From NCBI GenBank assembly GCA_044233795.1, contig JBIIJL010000057.1, positions 1-14,628 of the forward strand: DNA of 14,628 nucleotides. The letters are read 5' to 3'. Source of the DNA: JBIIJL01 sp044233795 (lineage in GTDB: Bacteria > Pseudomonadota > Gammaproteobacteria > Legionellales > Legionellaceae). The translations under genes were made by a program, and so were the position numbers. The notes beneath the pieces were generated by a model, which made no database searches, had not been told where the DNA came from, and worked only from the letters and a program-made list of their open reading frames with translations. Shown here in pieces: positions 7,272-14,628 of the stretch. Positions within the stretch are counted from its first letter, which is position 1; each line of letters starts with the position of its first letter.

Positions 7272-9539
7272 TTAAAAAACCCCTTCACGATGATCTTGGT
7301 TATCAAAGTAGAGCTTGCCATCTTTTGTATTTAAAATCACATGACCACCATTGGCTAACTTACCAAACAATAACTCTTCGGCCAATGGCTTTTTAATGTT
7401 CTCTTGAATCAACCGGGCCATTGGACGTGCCCCCATCGACTTATCGTAGCCGTGAGAAATAAGCCATTGTCTAGCGGGTTCTTCAACTTTGAAAGTAACC
7501 CCTTTGGTCAACAGTTGCTCCTCTAATTCAATAATAAATTTATCAACAATCAAACCGATAGTACTTTCATTAAGCGATTTGAAATTAATAACCGCATCTA
7601 ATCGATTTCTAAATTCAGGACTAAATTGCCGTTTAATAACATCCATTCCGTCATTACTATTATCTTGTAATGAAAATCCAATGGAGTTACGACTAATTTC
7701 GCTAGCTCCAGCATTACTTGTCATCACCAAAATAATATGCCGAAAATCTGCTTGTCTGCCATTGGTATCAGTAAGTGTGCCATGGTCCATGATTTGCAAG
7801 AGAAGATTAAACACATCAGGGTGCGCTTTCTCTATTTCATCAAGTAACAACACTGCATGCGGACTCTTATTAATAGCTTCAGTCAAAAGCCCTCCTTGGT
7901 CGTAACCAACGTAACCTGGAGGTGCGCCAATGAGTCTGGATACGGTATGCTTTTCCATATATTCAGACATATCAAACCGCAGTAATTCAATCCCCAAAAC
8001 ATGCGCCAATTGCCGTGTTACTTCAGTTTTCCCTACACCTGTTGGACCTGAGAATAAAAAACAACCCACAGGCTTTTCAGGCTCACGTAACCCTGAACGT
8101 GCAAGCTTAATAGCTGAAGAAAGTGCAGTAATCGCTTCATCTTGTCCGTAAACCAAAAGCTTTAGATCACGCTCGAGATTTCGTAAAGTGTCTTTGTCGC
8201 GTGCTGATACTTTTTTTACCGGGATCCGAGCAATTTTAGCAACTACATTTTCAATCTCAGTGATACTGATGATTTTCTTACGCTTACTCGCAGTTAAAAG
8301 ATTTTGATATGCACCGGCCTCATCTACCACATCAATCGCTTTATCTGGCAAAAATCTATCATTGATGTATTTAGCCGAAAGCTCAGCAGCGGCCTTGAGC
8401 GCTGGTACTGAAAACTTAACACCATGGTGTAATTCAAGCCGTCCTTTTAGTCCTTTCAAAATCTCGAAGGTTTCTGTCACACTCGGTTCAGTGATATCAA
8501 TTTTTTGGAAACGACGCGCAAGCGCTCTATCTTTCTCAAAAATACCTCGGTATTCCTGATACGTTGTTGATCCAATACATTTTAATTCGCCATTTGCTAA
8601 GAGTGGTTTAATAAGATTTGACGCGTCCATCACCCCACCAGACGCAGCACCCGCGCCGATGATGGTATGGATCTCATCGATAAACAAGATGCCACCGTCT
8701 TGATCTCCGAGTTGTTTTAACACGGCTTTCAAGCGCTTTTCAAAATCACCGCGATATTTGGTACCCGCAAGAAGTGCTCCAAGATCAAGAGAGTACACTA
8801 CACACTTTCTTATCGCATCAGGAACCTCACCATCAACTATTCGTCTTGCCAAACCTTCAGCTATCGCTGTTTTACCAACACCAGCTTCTCCCACCAATAA
8901 GGGGTTGTTTTTACGGCGACGACAGAGGACTTGAATCGTTCGTTGCAACTCCTCATGCCGTCCAATCAATGGATCTATTTTACCAAGCCGGGCTCGCTTA
9001 TTGAGGTTCAAACAATAACTATCGAGAGGTGATTCATTCGTCTCCATTCCCATCATCTCTTCATCCATAGCAGAATGGGGGTTATCATGCATATCATTGT
9101 TCTGATATTTAGCGACGCCATGAGAGATATAATTGATAACATCAAGACGGGTAATATTCTCACGCCTTAAAAAATAGACGGCTTGACTCTCTTGTTCACT
9201 AAAAATTGCCGCAAGTACATTAGCTCCACTGACTTCTGTTTTCCCAGCCGATTGCACATGAAACACGGCTCTTTGTAATACCCGCTGGAAACCAAGGGTT
9301 GGTTGAGTTTCCCTGTCATATTCACCCTCTGGAATCCTAGGGGTCGTTTCATCGATAAACTCAATCAAGTCATGTCGTAATGCCTCTAAATTTGCATCAC
9401 AAGCCTGCAATACATTACCTGCTGCAGGATTATCTAACAATGATAACAACAAATGCTCCACCGTCATAAACTCATGACGTTTTTCTTTTGCTTCCTTAAA
9501 CGCAAGATTTAAAGTGAACTCAAGTTCTTTGTTTAACAT
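7272..9539 (-). CDS. clpA: ATP-dependent Clp protease ATP-binding subunit ClpA
   Basis: A hexameric AAA+ unfoldase that recognises N-degron and ssrA-tagged substrates and feeds them to ClpP in the cytoplasm. It has 755 aa against 758 in E. coli, so it is intact. Domains in order: Clp N-domain (about 1-145), acidic Met-rich linker (146-172), AAA-1 with Walker A GEAGVGKT (217-224) and Walker B ILFIDE (284-289), and AAA-2 with Walker A GPTGVGKT (498-505) and Walker B VLLLDE (563-568). The ClpP-docking loop is present as IGF (620-622, IGL in E. coli), inside SIGFSLQDNS. PEFRNRLD (641-648) carries the expected arginines. It lacks the long ClpB middle coiled coil, and the short spacer between the AAA modules is as in ClpA. 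AGGAG lies eight bases before the ATG. It follows clpS by 28 bp, the standard pairing. ClpP is not in the window. Confidence 0.98.
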   Translation of the reverse strand: MLNKELEFTLNLAFKEAKEKRHEFMTVEHLLLSLLDNPAAGNVLQACDANLEALRHDLIEFIDETTPRIPEGEYDRETQPTLGFQRVLQRAVFHVQSAGKTEVSGANVLAAIFSEQESQAVYFLRRENITRLDVINYISHGVAKYQNNDMHDNPHSAMDEEMMGMETNESPLDSYCLNLNKRARLGKIDPLIGRHEELQRTIQVLCRRRKNNPLLVGEAGVGKTAIAEGLARRIVDGEVPDAIRKCVVYSLDLGALLAGTKYRGDFEKRLKAVLKQLGDQDGGILFIDEIHTIIGAGAASGGVMDASNLIKPLLANGELKCIGSTTYQEYRGIFEKDRALARRFQKIDITEPSVTETFEILKGLKGRLELHHGVKFSVPALKAAAELSAKYINDRFLPDKAIDVVDEAGAYQNLLTASKRKKIISITEIENVVAKIARIPVKKVSARDKDTLRNLERDLKLLVYGQDEAITALSSAIKLARSGLREPEKPVGCFLFSGPTGVGKTEVTRQLAHVLGIELLRFDMSEYMEKHTVSRLIGAPPGYVGYDQGGLLTEAINKSPHAVLLLDEIEKAHPDVFNLLLQIMDHGTLTDTNGRQADFRHIILVMTSNAGASEISRNSIGFSLQDNSNDGMDVIKRQFSPEFRNRLDAVINFKSLNESTIGLIVDKFIIELEEQLLTKGVTFKVEEPARQWLISHGYDKSMGARPMARLIQENIKKPLAEELLFGKLANGGHVILNTKDGKLYFDNQDHREGVF

Positions 9540-9567
9540 TATCGTTGCTCCTGTCCAGCGTCCACCA

Positions 9568-9891
9568 TTACTCTGGTTCCATGCTACACAGCAAAGGATG
9601 TTGGTTCATCCTGGCAAAATCATTCACCAAAACAACCCTAGTCTCCGCTATATCTCGTGTGAACACCCCACACACACTACGTCCTTGAAAATGAATCTGA
9701 AGCATAACTTCTGTGGCCAATTGCTCGTTCATATGGAAAAAACGTCTCAAAACCTCAACAACAAATTCCATAGGAGTATAATCATCGTTTTCTAAAATAA
9801 CCTTATATTTCCGGGGTACTTTAGCATCGATTTTTTCCTTCAACTTCGTCGATGGGAGCTCTATTATCTCTGCTAAAAACTGCCCACTCAT
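9568..9891 (-). CDS. clpS: ClpA adaptor protein ClpS
   Basis: A small adaptor that binds proteins with bulky hydrophobic N-terminal residues and hands them to ClpA, the bacterial N-end rule. It is 107 aa (E. coli 106). After a flexible N-terminal tail of about 26 residues comes the ClpS core. The N-degron pocket residues are all present one position on from E. coli: Asn35, Asp36, Asp37, Thr39, Met41 (NDDYTPMEF), then Ile66 in place of Val65 and His67. AETRV in the third strand matches the ClpA-contact face. The start has AAGGG eight bases upstream. It is immediately upstream of clpA and probably cotranscribed. The 156 bp upstream contain the icd-side palindrome and an AT-rich stretch with TATAAA near 9915 that could be a -10 box, but no matching -35. 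Confidence 0.96.
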   Translation of the reverse strand: MSGQFLAEIIELPSTKLKEKIDAKVPRKYKVILENDDYTPMEFVVEVLRRFFHMNEQLATEVMLQIHFQGRSVCGVFTRDIAETRVVLVNDFARMNQHPLLCSMEPE

Positions 9892-10007
9892 TTCAAATAC
9901 CCTTACTTATTTTATAGACTGAATTTCCAACTTTAACCAGGTTTTGACTAAATTATTGTGAAAAATTTTCTTTCTTTATGATGCTCATCACAGTGCACCA
10001 ATCTCTG

Positions 10008-10040
10008 CCTGTCATCCCAAGCGGTGCAAAGGATGACAGG
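10008..10040. repeat. REP-like palindrome between icd and clpS
   Basis: CCTGTCATCC (10008-10017) and GGATGACAGG (10031-10040) are perfect 10-bp inverted arms around a 13-base loop. The element ends seven bases before the icd stop codon complement. No T-tract follows in the direction of icd transcription. The arm wording GTCATCC...GGATGAC resembles interspersed palindromes I remember from several proteobacterial genomes, so a repeat element that also protects the icd 3' end is plausible. Confidence 0.55.
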
Positions 10041-10047
10041 AAAGCAT

Positions 10048-11307
10048 TTACCCCATATGATCAATTATAGCTAATGCAAATCCCGAGCAGCTGACACAAG
10101 TCGCCAGTTCCATTAGTCGCTCTAAATCATAAGTAACAGTTTTGGCCCTTATGGCTCCCTCAACTCCCCTAATGATTAGATCAGCAGCTTCCGTCCATCC
10201 CATATGGCGTAACATCATTTCTGCCGATAAAATCAATGATCCAGGATTCACCTTATCAAGACCTGCATATTTGGGTGCTGTACCATGAGTTGCCTCAAAC
10301 ACGGCTACTCCATCACCAATGTTAGCTCCCGGCGCAATACCAATACCACCGACCTGCGCTGCCAATGCATCAGAAATATAATCACCGTTTAAATTGAGGG
10401 TAGCGATAACACTATACTCTTCAGGACGAAGCAATATTTGCTGTAAAAATGCATCAGCAATCACATCCTTAATAATGATTGATTTTTGCGTTGTTGGATG
10501 TTTAATCTCCATCCAGGGACCGCCTTGATAGGGGATAGCACCAAATTGTGACTGAGCAACTTGATATCCCCATTCTTTAAAGGCACCCTCTGTGAATTTC
10601 ATAATATTGCCTTTATGAACAAGCGTTACTGAATCACGATGATTATCAATCGCATATTGAATAGCAGCTTTCACCAAACGAGAGGTACCTTCCTTTGATA
10701 CTGGTTTGATGCCAATACCACAATGATCAGGGAAGCGAATTTTCTTAACACCCATCTCTTGACGTAAAAATTGGATCACTTTTTTAGCATCTACAGAGTC
10801 AGCTTGCCATTCAATCCCTGCATAGATATCTTCCGAATTTTCGCGAAAAATAACCATATTTGTCTTCCATGGCTCTTTTACAGGGCTTGGTGTTCCATCA
10901 AAATACCTGACTGGACGCAAGCAAATGAAGAGATCAAGCTCTTGTCGTATAGCAACATTTAATGAGCGTATGCCGCCACCTACCGGGGTGGTTAAGGGGC
11001 CTTTGATTGAGACGACGAACTCATTGATGGCCGTTAAACTTTCTTTTGGCAACCAAGCATCGTCGCCGTAAACATGCGTTGCTTTTTCACCAGCATAAAT
11101 TTCCATCCAAGCAATCTTCTTTGCATCACCATAAGCTTTTTTAACAGCTGCATCGACCACTTGTATCATGGCAGGCGTAACATCAACACCAATACCATCT
11201 CCTTCAATAAAAGGAATAATTGGTGTATTCGGAACATTTAGGCTTAAATCAGCATTCACTGTGATAGGTTGGCCCATTGATGGCACGTCAATTTTTTCAA
11301 ACGTCAT
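10048..11307 (-). CDS. icd: Isocitrate dehydrogenase, NADP-dependent
   Basis: Converts isocitrate and NADP+ to 2-oxoglutarate, CO2 and NADPH in the TCA cycle as a cytoplasmic homodimer. It is 419 aa (E. coli 416) and residues run two positions on from E. coli. Substrate binding: Ser115 in GGGIRSLNVA (the residue phosphorylated by AceK in E. coli), with the following Asn and Arg. Catalysis: Tyr162 (EDIYAGIEW) and Lys232 (HKGNIMKFTEG). Metal: Asp285, Asp309 and Asp313. NADP selectivity: Lys346-Tyr347 in HGTAPKYAG, Val353, Tyr393 and Arg397, which argue against an NAD enzyme. GGAG seven bases before ATG supports the start. The gene starts 36 bp after mreD with no terminator between, so read-through from mreBCD is likely. 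aceK is not in the window. Confidence 0.97.
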   Translation of the reverse strand: MTFEKIDVPSMGQPITVNADLSLNVPNTPIIPFIEGDGIGVDVTPAMIQVVDAAVKKAYGDAKKIAWMEIYAGEKATHVYGDDAWLPKESLTAINEFVVSIKGPLTTPVGGGIRSLNVAIRQELDLFICLRPVRYFDGTPSPVKEPWKTNMVIFRENSEDIYAGIEWQADSVDAKKVIQFLRQEMGVKKIRFPDHCGIGIKPVSKEGTSRLVKAAIQYAIDNHRDSVTLVHKGNIMKFTEGAFKEWGYQVAQSQFGAIPYQGGPWMEIKHPTTQKSIIIKDVIADAFLQQILLRPEEYSVIATLNLNGDYISDALAAQVGGIGIAPGANIGDGVAVFEATHGTAPKYAGLDKVNPGSLILSAEMMLRHMGWTEAADLIIRGVEGAIRAKTVTYDLERLMELATCVSCSGFALAIIDHMG

Positions 11308-11343
11308 GAGAGACTCCGTCTAGTGTGAAAAATGTAAAACGAA

Positions 11344-11820
11344 TTAGGGGCGAGGATCATAGCATAAAGCATTATCCGCTAGTACTCGTATCCAAGGCCA
11401 TAAACAAATACTGAGTAATACCGTTCCTGGTATTAGCCAAACGTTGTTGTGAAAACCTATAAACGCCTCAATGAAAACAATAATGGATTCGTAACAAATA
11501 CAAAATACGCCAACCATAAGCATTTGTTGGGCCATCGAAAAAAAAATGAAACGACGTAATTTACCAGCAGCAATCCAAGTCGTTAAAAGGAGCGCAAAAG
11601 AGTGCACACCTATCAAAGTTGCAAGTAGGACATCCAAACAAAGCCCCAACACAAATAGCAATAAAGCCGTATAATAATTTGGTAAATACACTTGAATATA
11701 AAGCACCAATAGCAACACCCAGGGTGGTCTAAACGGTAACATTACATCCGGCATCGGGATGATACTGAGAACAAGCACCAAGAATAATGCAATACATAAT
11801 CGAATATTGAGTGTCATCAT
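11344..11820 (-). CDS. mreD: Rod shape-determining protein MreD
   Basis: A small polytopic inner-membrane protein of the elongasome that works with MreB, MreC, RodA and PBP2 to direct lateral wall synthesis. It is 158 aa, usual for the family. The sequence is almost wholly hydrophobic with about five membrane spans (about residues 5-21, 33-50, 51-85 as a pair, 97-120, 128-148). It includes the early PMPDVMLPFRPPWVLL segment typical of MreD and a GLCLDVLLATLIGVHSF loop matching the conserved G-xxxD...G-x-(H/N) region. The start overlaps the mreC stop (ATGATG, with TGA inside), which signals translational coupling. A GGAAGGA site lies just upstream. An ATG one codon later is equally possible. 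Identification rests on hydrophobic pattern, those motifs and the mreB-mreC context. Confidence 0.92.
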   Translation of the reverse strand: MMTLNIRLCIALFLVLVLSIIPMPDVMLPFRPPWVLLLVLYIQVYLPNYYTALLLFVLGLCLDVLLATLIGVHSFALLLTTWIAAGKLRRFIFFSMAQQMLMVGVFCICYESIIVFIEAFIGFHNNVWLIPGTVLLSICLWPWIRVLADNALCYDPRP

Positions 11821-12731
11821 GATTTTCCTTCCATCACACTCACCCTTTCATTAATTTGTAGAGTGATCGCATCATGCTCTTCTTCAGGCCATACTACTAA
11901 TACCAAGCGAGTCCGGTTCAATAAAGCAATAGGGCTCGCAATCACTCTAATAAAATCATCCCCGGGAATAGCTTTTACTTCCTCTACTCGAGCAACAGGA
12001 TAACCCTCAGGATATCGACGTCCAAGACCAGAAGTTACCAATAAATCTCCTTTAACTATCAATGAGGTTCTTGGCAAATTAATGAGCGACAATTGGCTCA
12101 TATTATTCATTCCAACAAGAATAGCGCGCTCACCAGTTCTATCATCACGCACCGGAACCGCAGATTTTGAATCAGAAATAAGTAATACAGTACTTGTCAT
12201 CAAACCAACATCAATGACTTGTCCCATCACGCCTTTCGCATCAAGCACTGGTTGACCTGTAAAAACCCCGTCACGTTTACCCTTGTTAATCACCAATAAT
12301 TGGCGCGAATTTGTAGTATCAACTGCTAGTATTTGCGCAGCAACCGTGCGCAAAGCTTTTGAGGGGGAGGCTGACAAAAGTTCTCTTAGCTGAGAATTTT
12401 CGTTGTTTATCACGCGTAGTTTTTGTAATTGAGCCTCAAGCAAAATTTGCTGAGAGCGCAAGGTTATATTCTCGTCAACTAGGGATTTCTTAGAACCCAG
12501 CAGGGCATGAACATTACCAACAAGACGTACCGGATAATCTACTAGGTACTGGATCGGTGCCACCAACAAGGAAAGACCGCTACGAACAATATCCACAGAA
12601 TGGTAATGTTCATCGGCGATCATCAGGATAAAAGAAAACGCCAAACCCCACACAACCCCAGAGGGGGTACGTTTTTTATTAGCGAACAACCTATTTTGAG
12701 GTTTATTCGGTTGATAGGAAATCACCGCCAC
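11817..12731 (-). CDS. mreC: Rod shape-determining protein MreC
   Basis: A bitopic periplasmic scaffold protein of the elongasome. Residues about 25-38 (GVVWGLAFSFILMI) form the single transmembrane helix. Residues about 78-120 are a heptad-like coiled coil (NITLRSQQILLEAQLQKL). The beta-rich MreC core follows, with VINKGKRDGVFTGQPV (148-162), GVMGQV, LISDSKSAVPV and GLGRRYPEGYPVA motifs. At 304 aa it lacks the long C-terminal tail of the 367-aa E. coli protein. The start is uncertain. This frame opens with GTG at 12731, inside the end of mreB (29-bp overlap), without a good ribosome binding site. GTG at 12725 and TTG at 12689 are alternatives, all before the membrane helix. It lies between mreB and mreD and ends overlapping mreD, so the operon is intact. 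Confidence 0.93.
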   Translation of the reverse strand: MAVISYQPNKPQNRLFANKKRTPSGVVWGLAFSFILMIADEHYHSVDIVRSGLSLLVAPIQYLVDYPVRLVGNVHALLGSKKSLVDENITLRSQQILLEAQLQKLRVINNENSQLRELLSASPSKALRTVAAQILAVDTTNSRQLLVINKGKRDGVFTGQPVLDAKGVMGQVIDVGLMTSTVLLISDSKSAVPVRDDRTGERAILVGMNNMSQLSLINLPRTSLIVKGDLLVTSGLGRRYPEGYPVARVEEVKAIPGDDFIRVIASPIALLNRTRLVLVVWPEEEHDAITLQINERVSVMEGKS

Positions 12732-13740
12732 GTAAGTCCATGGTTTCTAATGCTTTACCACCTCCACGTGCTACACACGTGAGTGGATCTTCTGCTACCA
12801 ACACAGGTAAGCCAGTTTCTTCCATCAGCAAAGTGTCCATGTTTTTCAACAACGCACCGCCCCCTGTCAACACCATTCCCCGCTCTGCAATATCTGCAGC
12901 GAGCTCTGGCGGCGCCAACTCCAAAGCTGCTCTAACGGCTCCTACGATACCAGATAATGGTTCTTGTAAGGCTTCTAAAATTTCTGCACTAGTCAAGATA
13001 AAACTACGTGGTACGCCTTCAGCAAGATTCCGGCCACGGACTTCAATTTCAAACAAGTCACGACTGGGAAATGCAGAACCAATTTCATGCTTAATCCGCT
13101 CTGCAGTAGTTTCGCCAATCAAAGTGCCGTAATTTCTACGAACATAAGAAACAATCGCATCATCAAATTTATCCCCCCCGATACGTACGGATTGATGATA
13201 GACAATGCCACTTAGGGAAATAATAGCAACTTCAGTTGTACCACCACCAATATCAACGACCATAGAACCACTTGCTTCTTCAACTGGCATACCAGAGCCT
13301 AATGCTGCAGCCATCGGCTCTTCAATGAGGAATACTTCACGAGCTCCTGCCCCCATAGCAGATTCACGAATCGCGCGGCGCTCAACTTGTGTAGATCCAC
13401 AAGGCACACAAACCAACACTCGTGGACTTGGCCGTAAAAAGCGATTCTCATGCACTTTGTGAATAAAGTGCTGTAACATCTTCTCAGTCACGAAAAAATC
13501 AGCAATTACGCCATCTTTCATCGGACGAATTGCATTGATGTTGCCGGGGGTACGGCCCAACATGCGTTTGGCCTCAACACCCACTGCCGCCACCCTTTTT
13601 TGTCCTGACTCATTGCGAAGGGCAACCACAGAAGGCTCATTAAGCACAATCCCCTTGTCCCTTACATAAATCAACGTATTTGCCGTTCCCAAATCAATTG
13701 ATAAATCATTGGAAAAAACACCTCTTAATTTTCTAAACAT
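12703..13740 (-). CDS. mreB: Rod shape-determining actin homologue MreB
   Basis: A bacterial actin that forms membrane-bound antiparallel double filaments and positions lateral wall synthesis. It is 345 aa (E. coli 347). The nucleotide-binding elements are intact: phosphate-1 DLGTANT (16-22), the catalytic Glu in LIEEP (138-142), phosphate-2 DIGGGTTE (163-170), the IGGDKFD segment (188-194) and the adenosine loop LTGGGALLKN (about 291-300). The N-terminus MFRKLRGVFSNDL is the amphipathic start typical of gammaproteobacterial MreB. I chose ATG at 13738-13740; the preceding TTG codon would add one residue and is less likely. GAGG lies about 11-14 bases upstream, a long spacing. It is the first gene of mreB-mreC-mreD, and its last codons overlap mreC. 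Confidence 0.98.
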   Translation of the reverse strand: MFRKLRGVFSNDLSIDLGTANTLIYVRDKGIVLNEPSVVALRNESGQKRVAAVGVEAKRMLGRTPGNINAIRPMKDGVIADFFVTEKMLQHFIHKVHENRFLRPSPRVLVCVPCGSTQVERRAIRESAMGAGAREVFLIEEPMAAALGSGMPVEEASGSMVVDIGGGTTEVAIISLSGIVYHQSVRIGGDKFDDAIVSYVRRNYGTLIGETTAERIKHEIGSAFPSRDLFEIEVRGRNLAEGVPRSFILTSAEILEALQEPLSGIVGAVRAALELAPPELAADIAERGMVLTGGGALLKNMDTLLMEETGLPVLVAEDPLTCVARGGGKALETMDLRGGDFLSTE

Positions 13741-13951
13741 CAACTCGCTTACCTCGAACTATTTTTGCCACGAACTTTATCCTAATTCTGGAGGAAAATC
13801 GACAGATATATTTGTTTATTTTTTAATATAAATAAGATCATGTCGCCGTCCGCTTTAAATGCGCTCACAGCGAGCTTGGAAGAAAAGGGATATGAACATC
13901 AGTGATGATGCAAACTCAAAATAAATTCACATCGCCACTGATAAATGAAGA
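13741..13951. other. Intergenic region upstream of mreB
   Basis: These 211 bp separate the mreB start from the small secreted protein gene to the right; both genes are leftward. It must hold the mreBCD promoter. There is a strongly AT-rich block at about 13807-13838 and TAGGATAAAG on the minus strand near 13775-13785 as a possible -10 region, but no convincing -35. I see no T-tract hairpin terminator for the gene to the right. Confidence 0.4.
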
Positions 13952-14245
13952 TCATTCTGTATGAGCGACTTTAGTAAGAGCTTCAGCTTCATCTGCATGT
14001 TTTTTCACAAATTTTTTGCCCACTATTTTTGCAACGTCTTCGGTACTCTCGAGTTGTTTGCCTGTCTTGAGATATTTTACAACTTTTTTAACTTGAGCTT
14101 TAGACAAGTCTGGAGCTGCTTTTTGAACATCTTTACTATCAACAGTCACCGCTTCCTTCTGTGTGGATGGTTGTTCAGCCACTGGTGCGGCATTAACAGA
14201 CACAACGAACAATGATAATACCAAAGCAAATAAAGATGCTTTCAT
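13952..14245 (-). CDS. Small secreted protein with a degenerate ComEA-like helix-hairpin-helix region
   Basis: A 97-aa exported protein. Residues 1-19 form a signal peptide (MKASLFALVLSLFVVSVNA) with a signal-peptidase site at VNA-AP. The start is set by AAGGAGA six bases before ATG; an upstream frame extension of 47 codons has no signal peptide logic and is rejected. The mature part is Lys-rich. Residues 33-84 follow the ComEA layout by eye: VTVDS where ComEA has VNINT, DLSKAQVKKVVKYLKTGK where it has GIGxxKAQAIVxYRxxNG, then LESTEDVAKIVGKKFVKK where it has FKSVEDLxxVxGIGxKTLEK. The Gly residues that make the DNA-binding hairpins are lost in the first motif and partly in the second, so DNA binding is doubtful. 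ComEA is the periplasmic DNA receptor for competence; this may be a paralogue with a changed role. Family link is inferred from pattern only. Confidence 0.6.
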   Translation of the reverse strand: MKASLFALVLSLFVVSVNAAPVAEQPSTQKEAVTVDSKDVQKAAPDLSKAQVKKVVKYLKTGKQLESTEDVAKIVGKKFVKKHADEAEALTKVAHTE

Positions 14246-14383
14246 TTTATTCTCCTTTTTTATTTTTATCGTATCCAAGTAGAGTTTTAAACTACTACAG
14301 CATTCTGTCATTATGAACAAAATGTTAAACAGAGTATTACAGGATTTGATAAGGGTGTCGAGAACTAACCGCCACTCTTGTCC

Positions 14384-14423
14384 CAACCATATTGGTATTT
14401 TACGAAAGATACCATTATGGTTG
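14384..14423. repeat. 18-bp hairpin overlapping the M20 peptidase stop codon
   Basis: Bases 14384-14401 pair with 14406-14423 around the tetraloop ACGA, with one T/T mismatch and one G-T wobble (A/C on the minus strand). The peptidase stop codon (14415-14417) lies inside the right arm. The minus-strand sequence after the stem is GGGACAAGAG, with no T-tract, so it is not a standard terminator. It may shield the mRNA 3' end or belong to a repeat family. Confidence 0.55.
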
Positions 14424-14628
14424 TAATCCGTGCTGATAAATAATATAGCTCACACAAGCAGTTAGTTTTTTTACCATGTCTAAGTGTAAGAATTCATTCG
14501 GCCCATGTGCATTAGAATGAGGACCGAGCACTCCAGTGATGACAAACTGTGCATTCGGAAATTGTTTACCGAGCATCCCCATGAATGGGATAGTCCCACC
14601 CTCACCTCGGTAGACTACAGGGTTTTGA
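14415..14628 (-). CDS. M20 family metallopeptidase, C-terminal fragment
   Basis: The frame is open from 14627 to TAA at 14415-14417, giving 70 residues; the start lies beyond the right edge. The fragment reads YRGEGGTIPFMGMLG, then GVLGPHSNAHGPNEF, then a helix ending the protein. This is the closing part of the M20 catalytic domain. The EGGTIP segment lines the active site, and the His of AHGPNE is the family's C-terminal zinc ligand in dipeptidases of the carnosinase/PepV/CPG2 type. The enzyme is probably a di- or oligopeptide or acyl-amino-acid hydrolase in the cytoplasm; substrate cannot be read from the tail. The gene is leftward, like the secreted protein gene that begins 169 bp downstream. 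Confidence 0.85.
   Translation of the reverse strand, partial: QNPVVYRGEGGTIPFMGMLGKQFPNAQFVITGVLGPHSNAHGPNEFLHLDMVKKLTACVSYIIYQHGLQP

Noticed and set aside
7256..7321. A 22-residue N-terminal extension of the glycosyltransferase
   Set aside because: It would overlap clpA by 50 bp and precedes the conserved MLSVIVITKNEE start of the family.
7489..7905. A 138-codon rightward ORF inside clpA
   Set aside because: It is antisense to conserved AAA-2 sequence, has low-complexity Ser/Leu composition and no gene features.
12740..13132. A 130-codon rightward ORF inside mreB
   Set aside because: It is a shadow of the conserved mreB frame on the opposite strand.
14246..14386. A 47-codon extension of the small secreted protein
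   Set aside because: The ATG at 14245 has a strong ribosome binding site and begins a clean signal peptide; the extension would bury it.
1..14628. CRISPR array, insertion sequence, prophage or secretion-system island
   Set aside because: No regularly spaced repeats, transposase, integrase or phage motifs were seen; gene content is core housekeeping.

Overview
The window looks like a chromosomal segment of a moderately AT-rich gammaproteobacterium. Legionella or a close relative (Legionellales) is my best guess. It rests on protein character, base composition and the neighbourhood mreBCD - icd - clpS - clpA, which matches my unverified memory of Legionella gene order. I see no insertion sequence, phage gene, CRISPR array, rRNA or tRNA. 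Most of the window is core housekeeping sequence.

Layout. A 5'-truncated mrcA (penicillin-binding protein 1A) runs rightward to 1970 and converges on ald. A compact leftward operon etfB-etfA-ald (5010 to 2170) encodes both electron-transfer flavoprotein subunits and an intact alanine dehydrogenase. Upstream, a leftward glycine-zipper lipoprotein gene (5157-5606), insulated from etfB by a clear rho-independent terminator, diverges from a rightward gene for a small secreted His/Gly/Trp-rich protein (5783-6016). About 500 gene-poor bases follow (6017-6517). They hold a 42-codon ORF abutting that gene, a possible terminator and a small leftward ORF or gene remnant.

From 13740 down to 6518 all convincing genes run leftward: mreB-mreC-mreD (rod-shape system), icd (NADP-isocitrate dehydrogenase, 36 bp after mreD), clpS-clpA (N-end-rule adaptor and ClpP unfoldase), and a WaaE/KdtX-like glycosyltransferase 16 bp after clpA. 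The right end carries a short secreted protein that looks like a degenerate ComEA helix-hairpin-helix protein, and the C-terminus of an M20 metallopeptidase whose start lies beyond the window.

Functionally, mrcA, mreBCD and the glycosyltransferase serve the cell envelope. ald, etfBA and icd serve carbon, nitrogen and electron flow, and clpSA serves protein turnover. I found no convincing new multi-gene system. The points most worth a second look are the small secreted protein with its abutting ORF, the diverged ComEA-like protein, the hairpin next to the etfB start, and three long intergenic palindromes.
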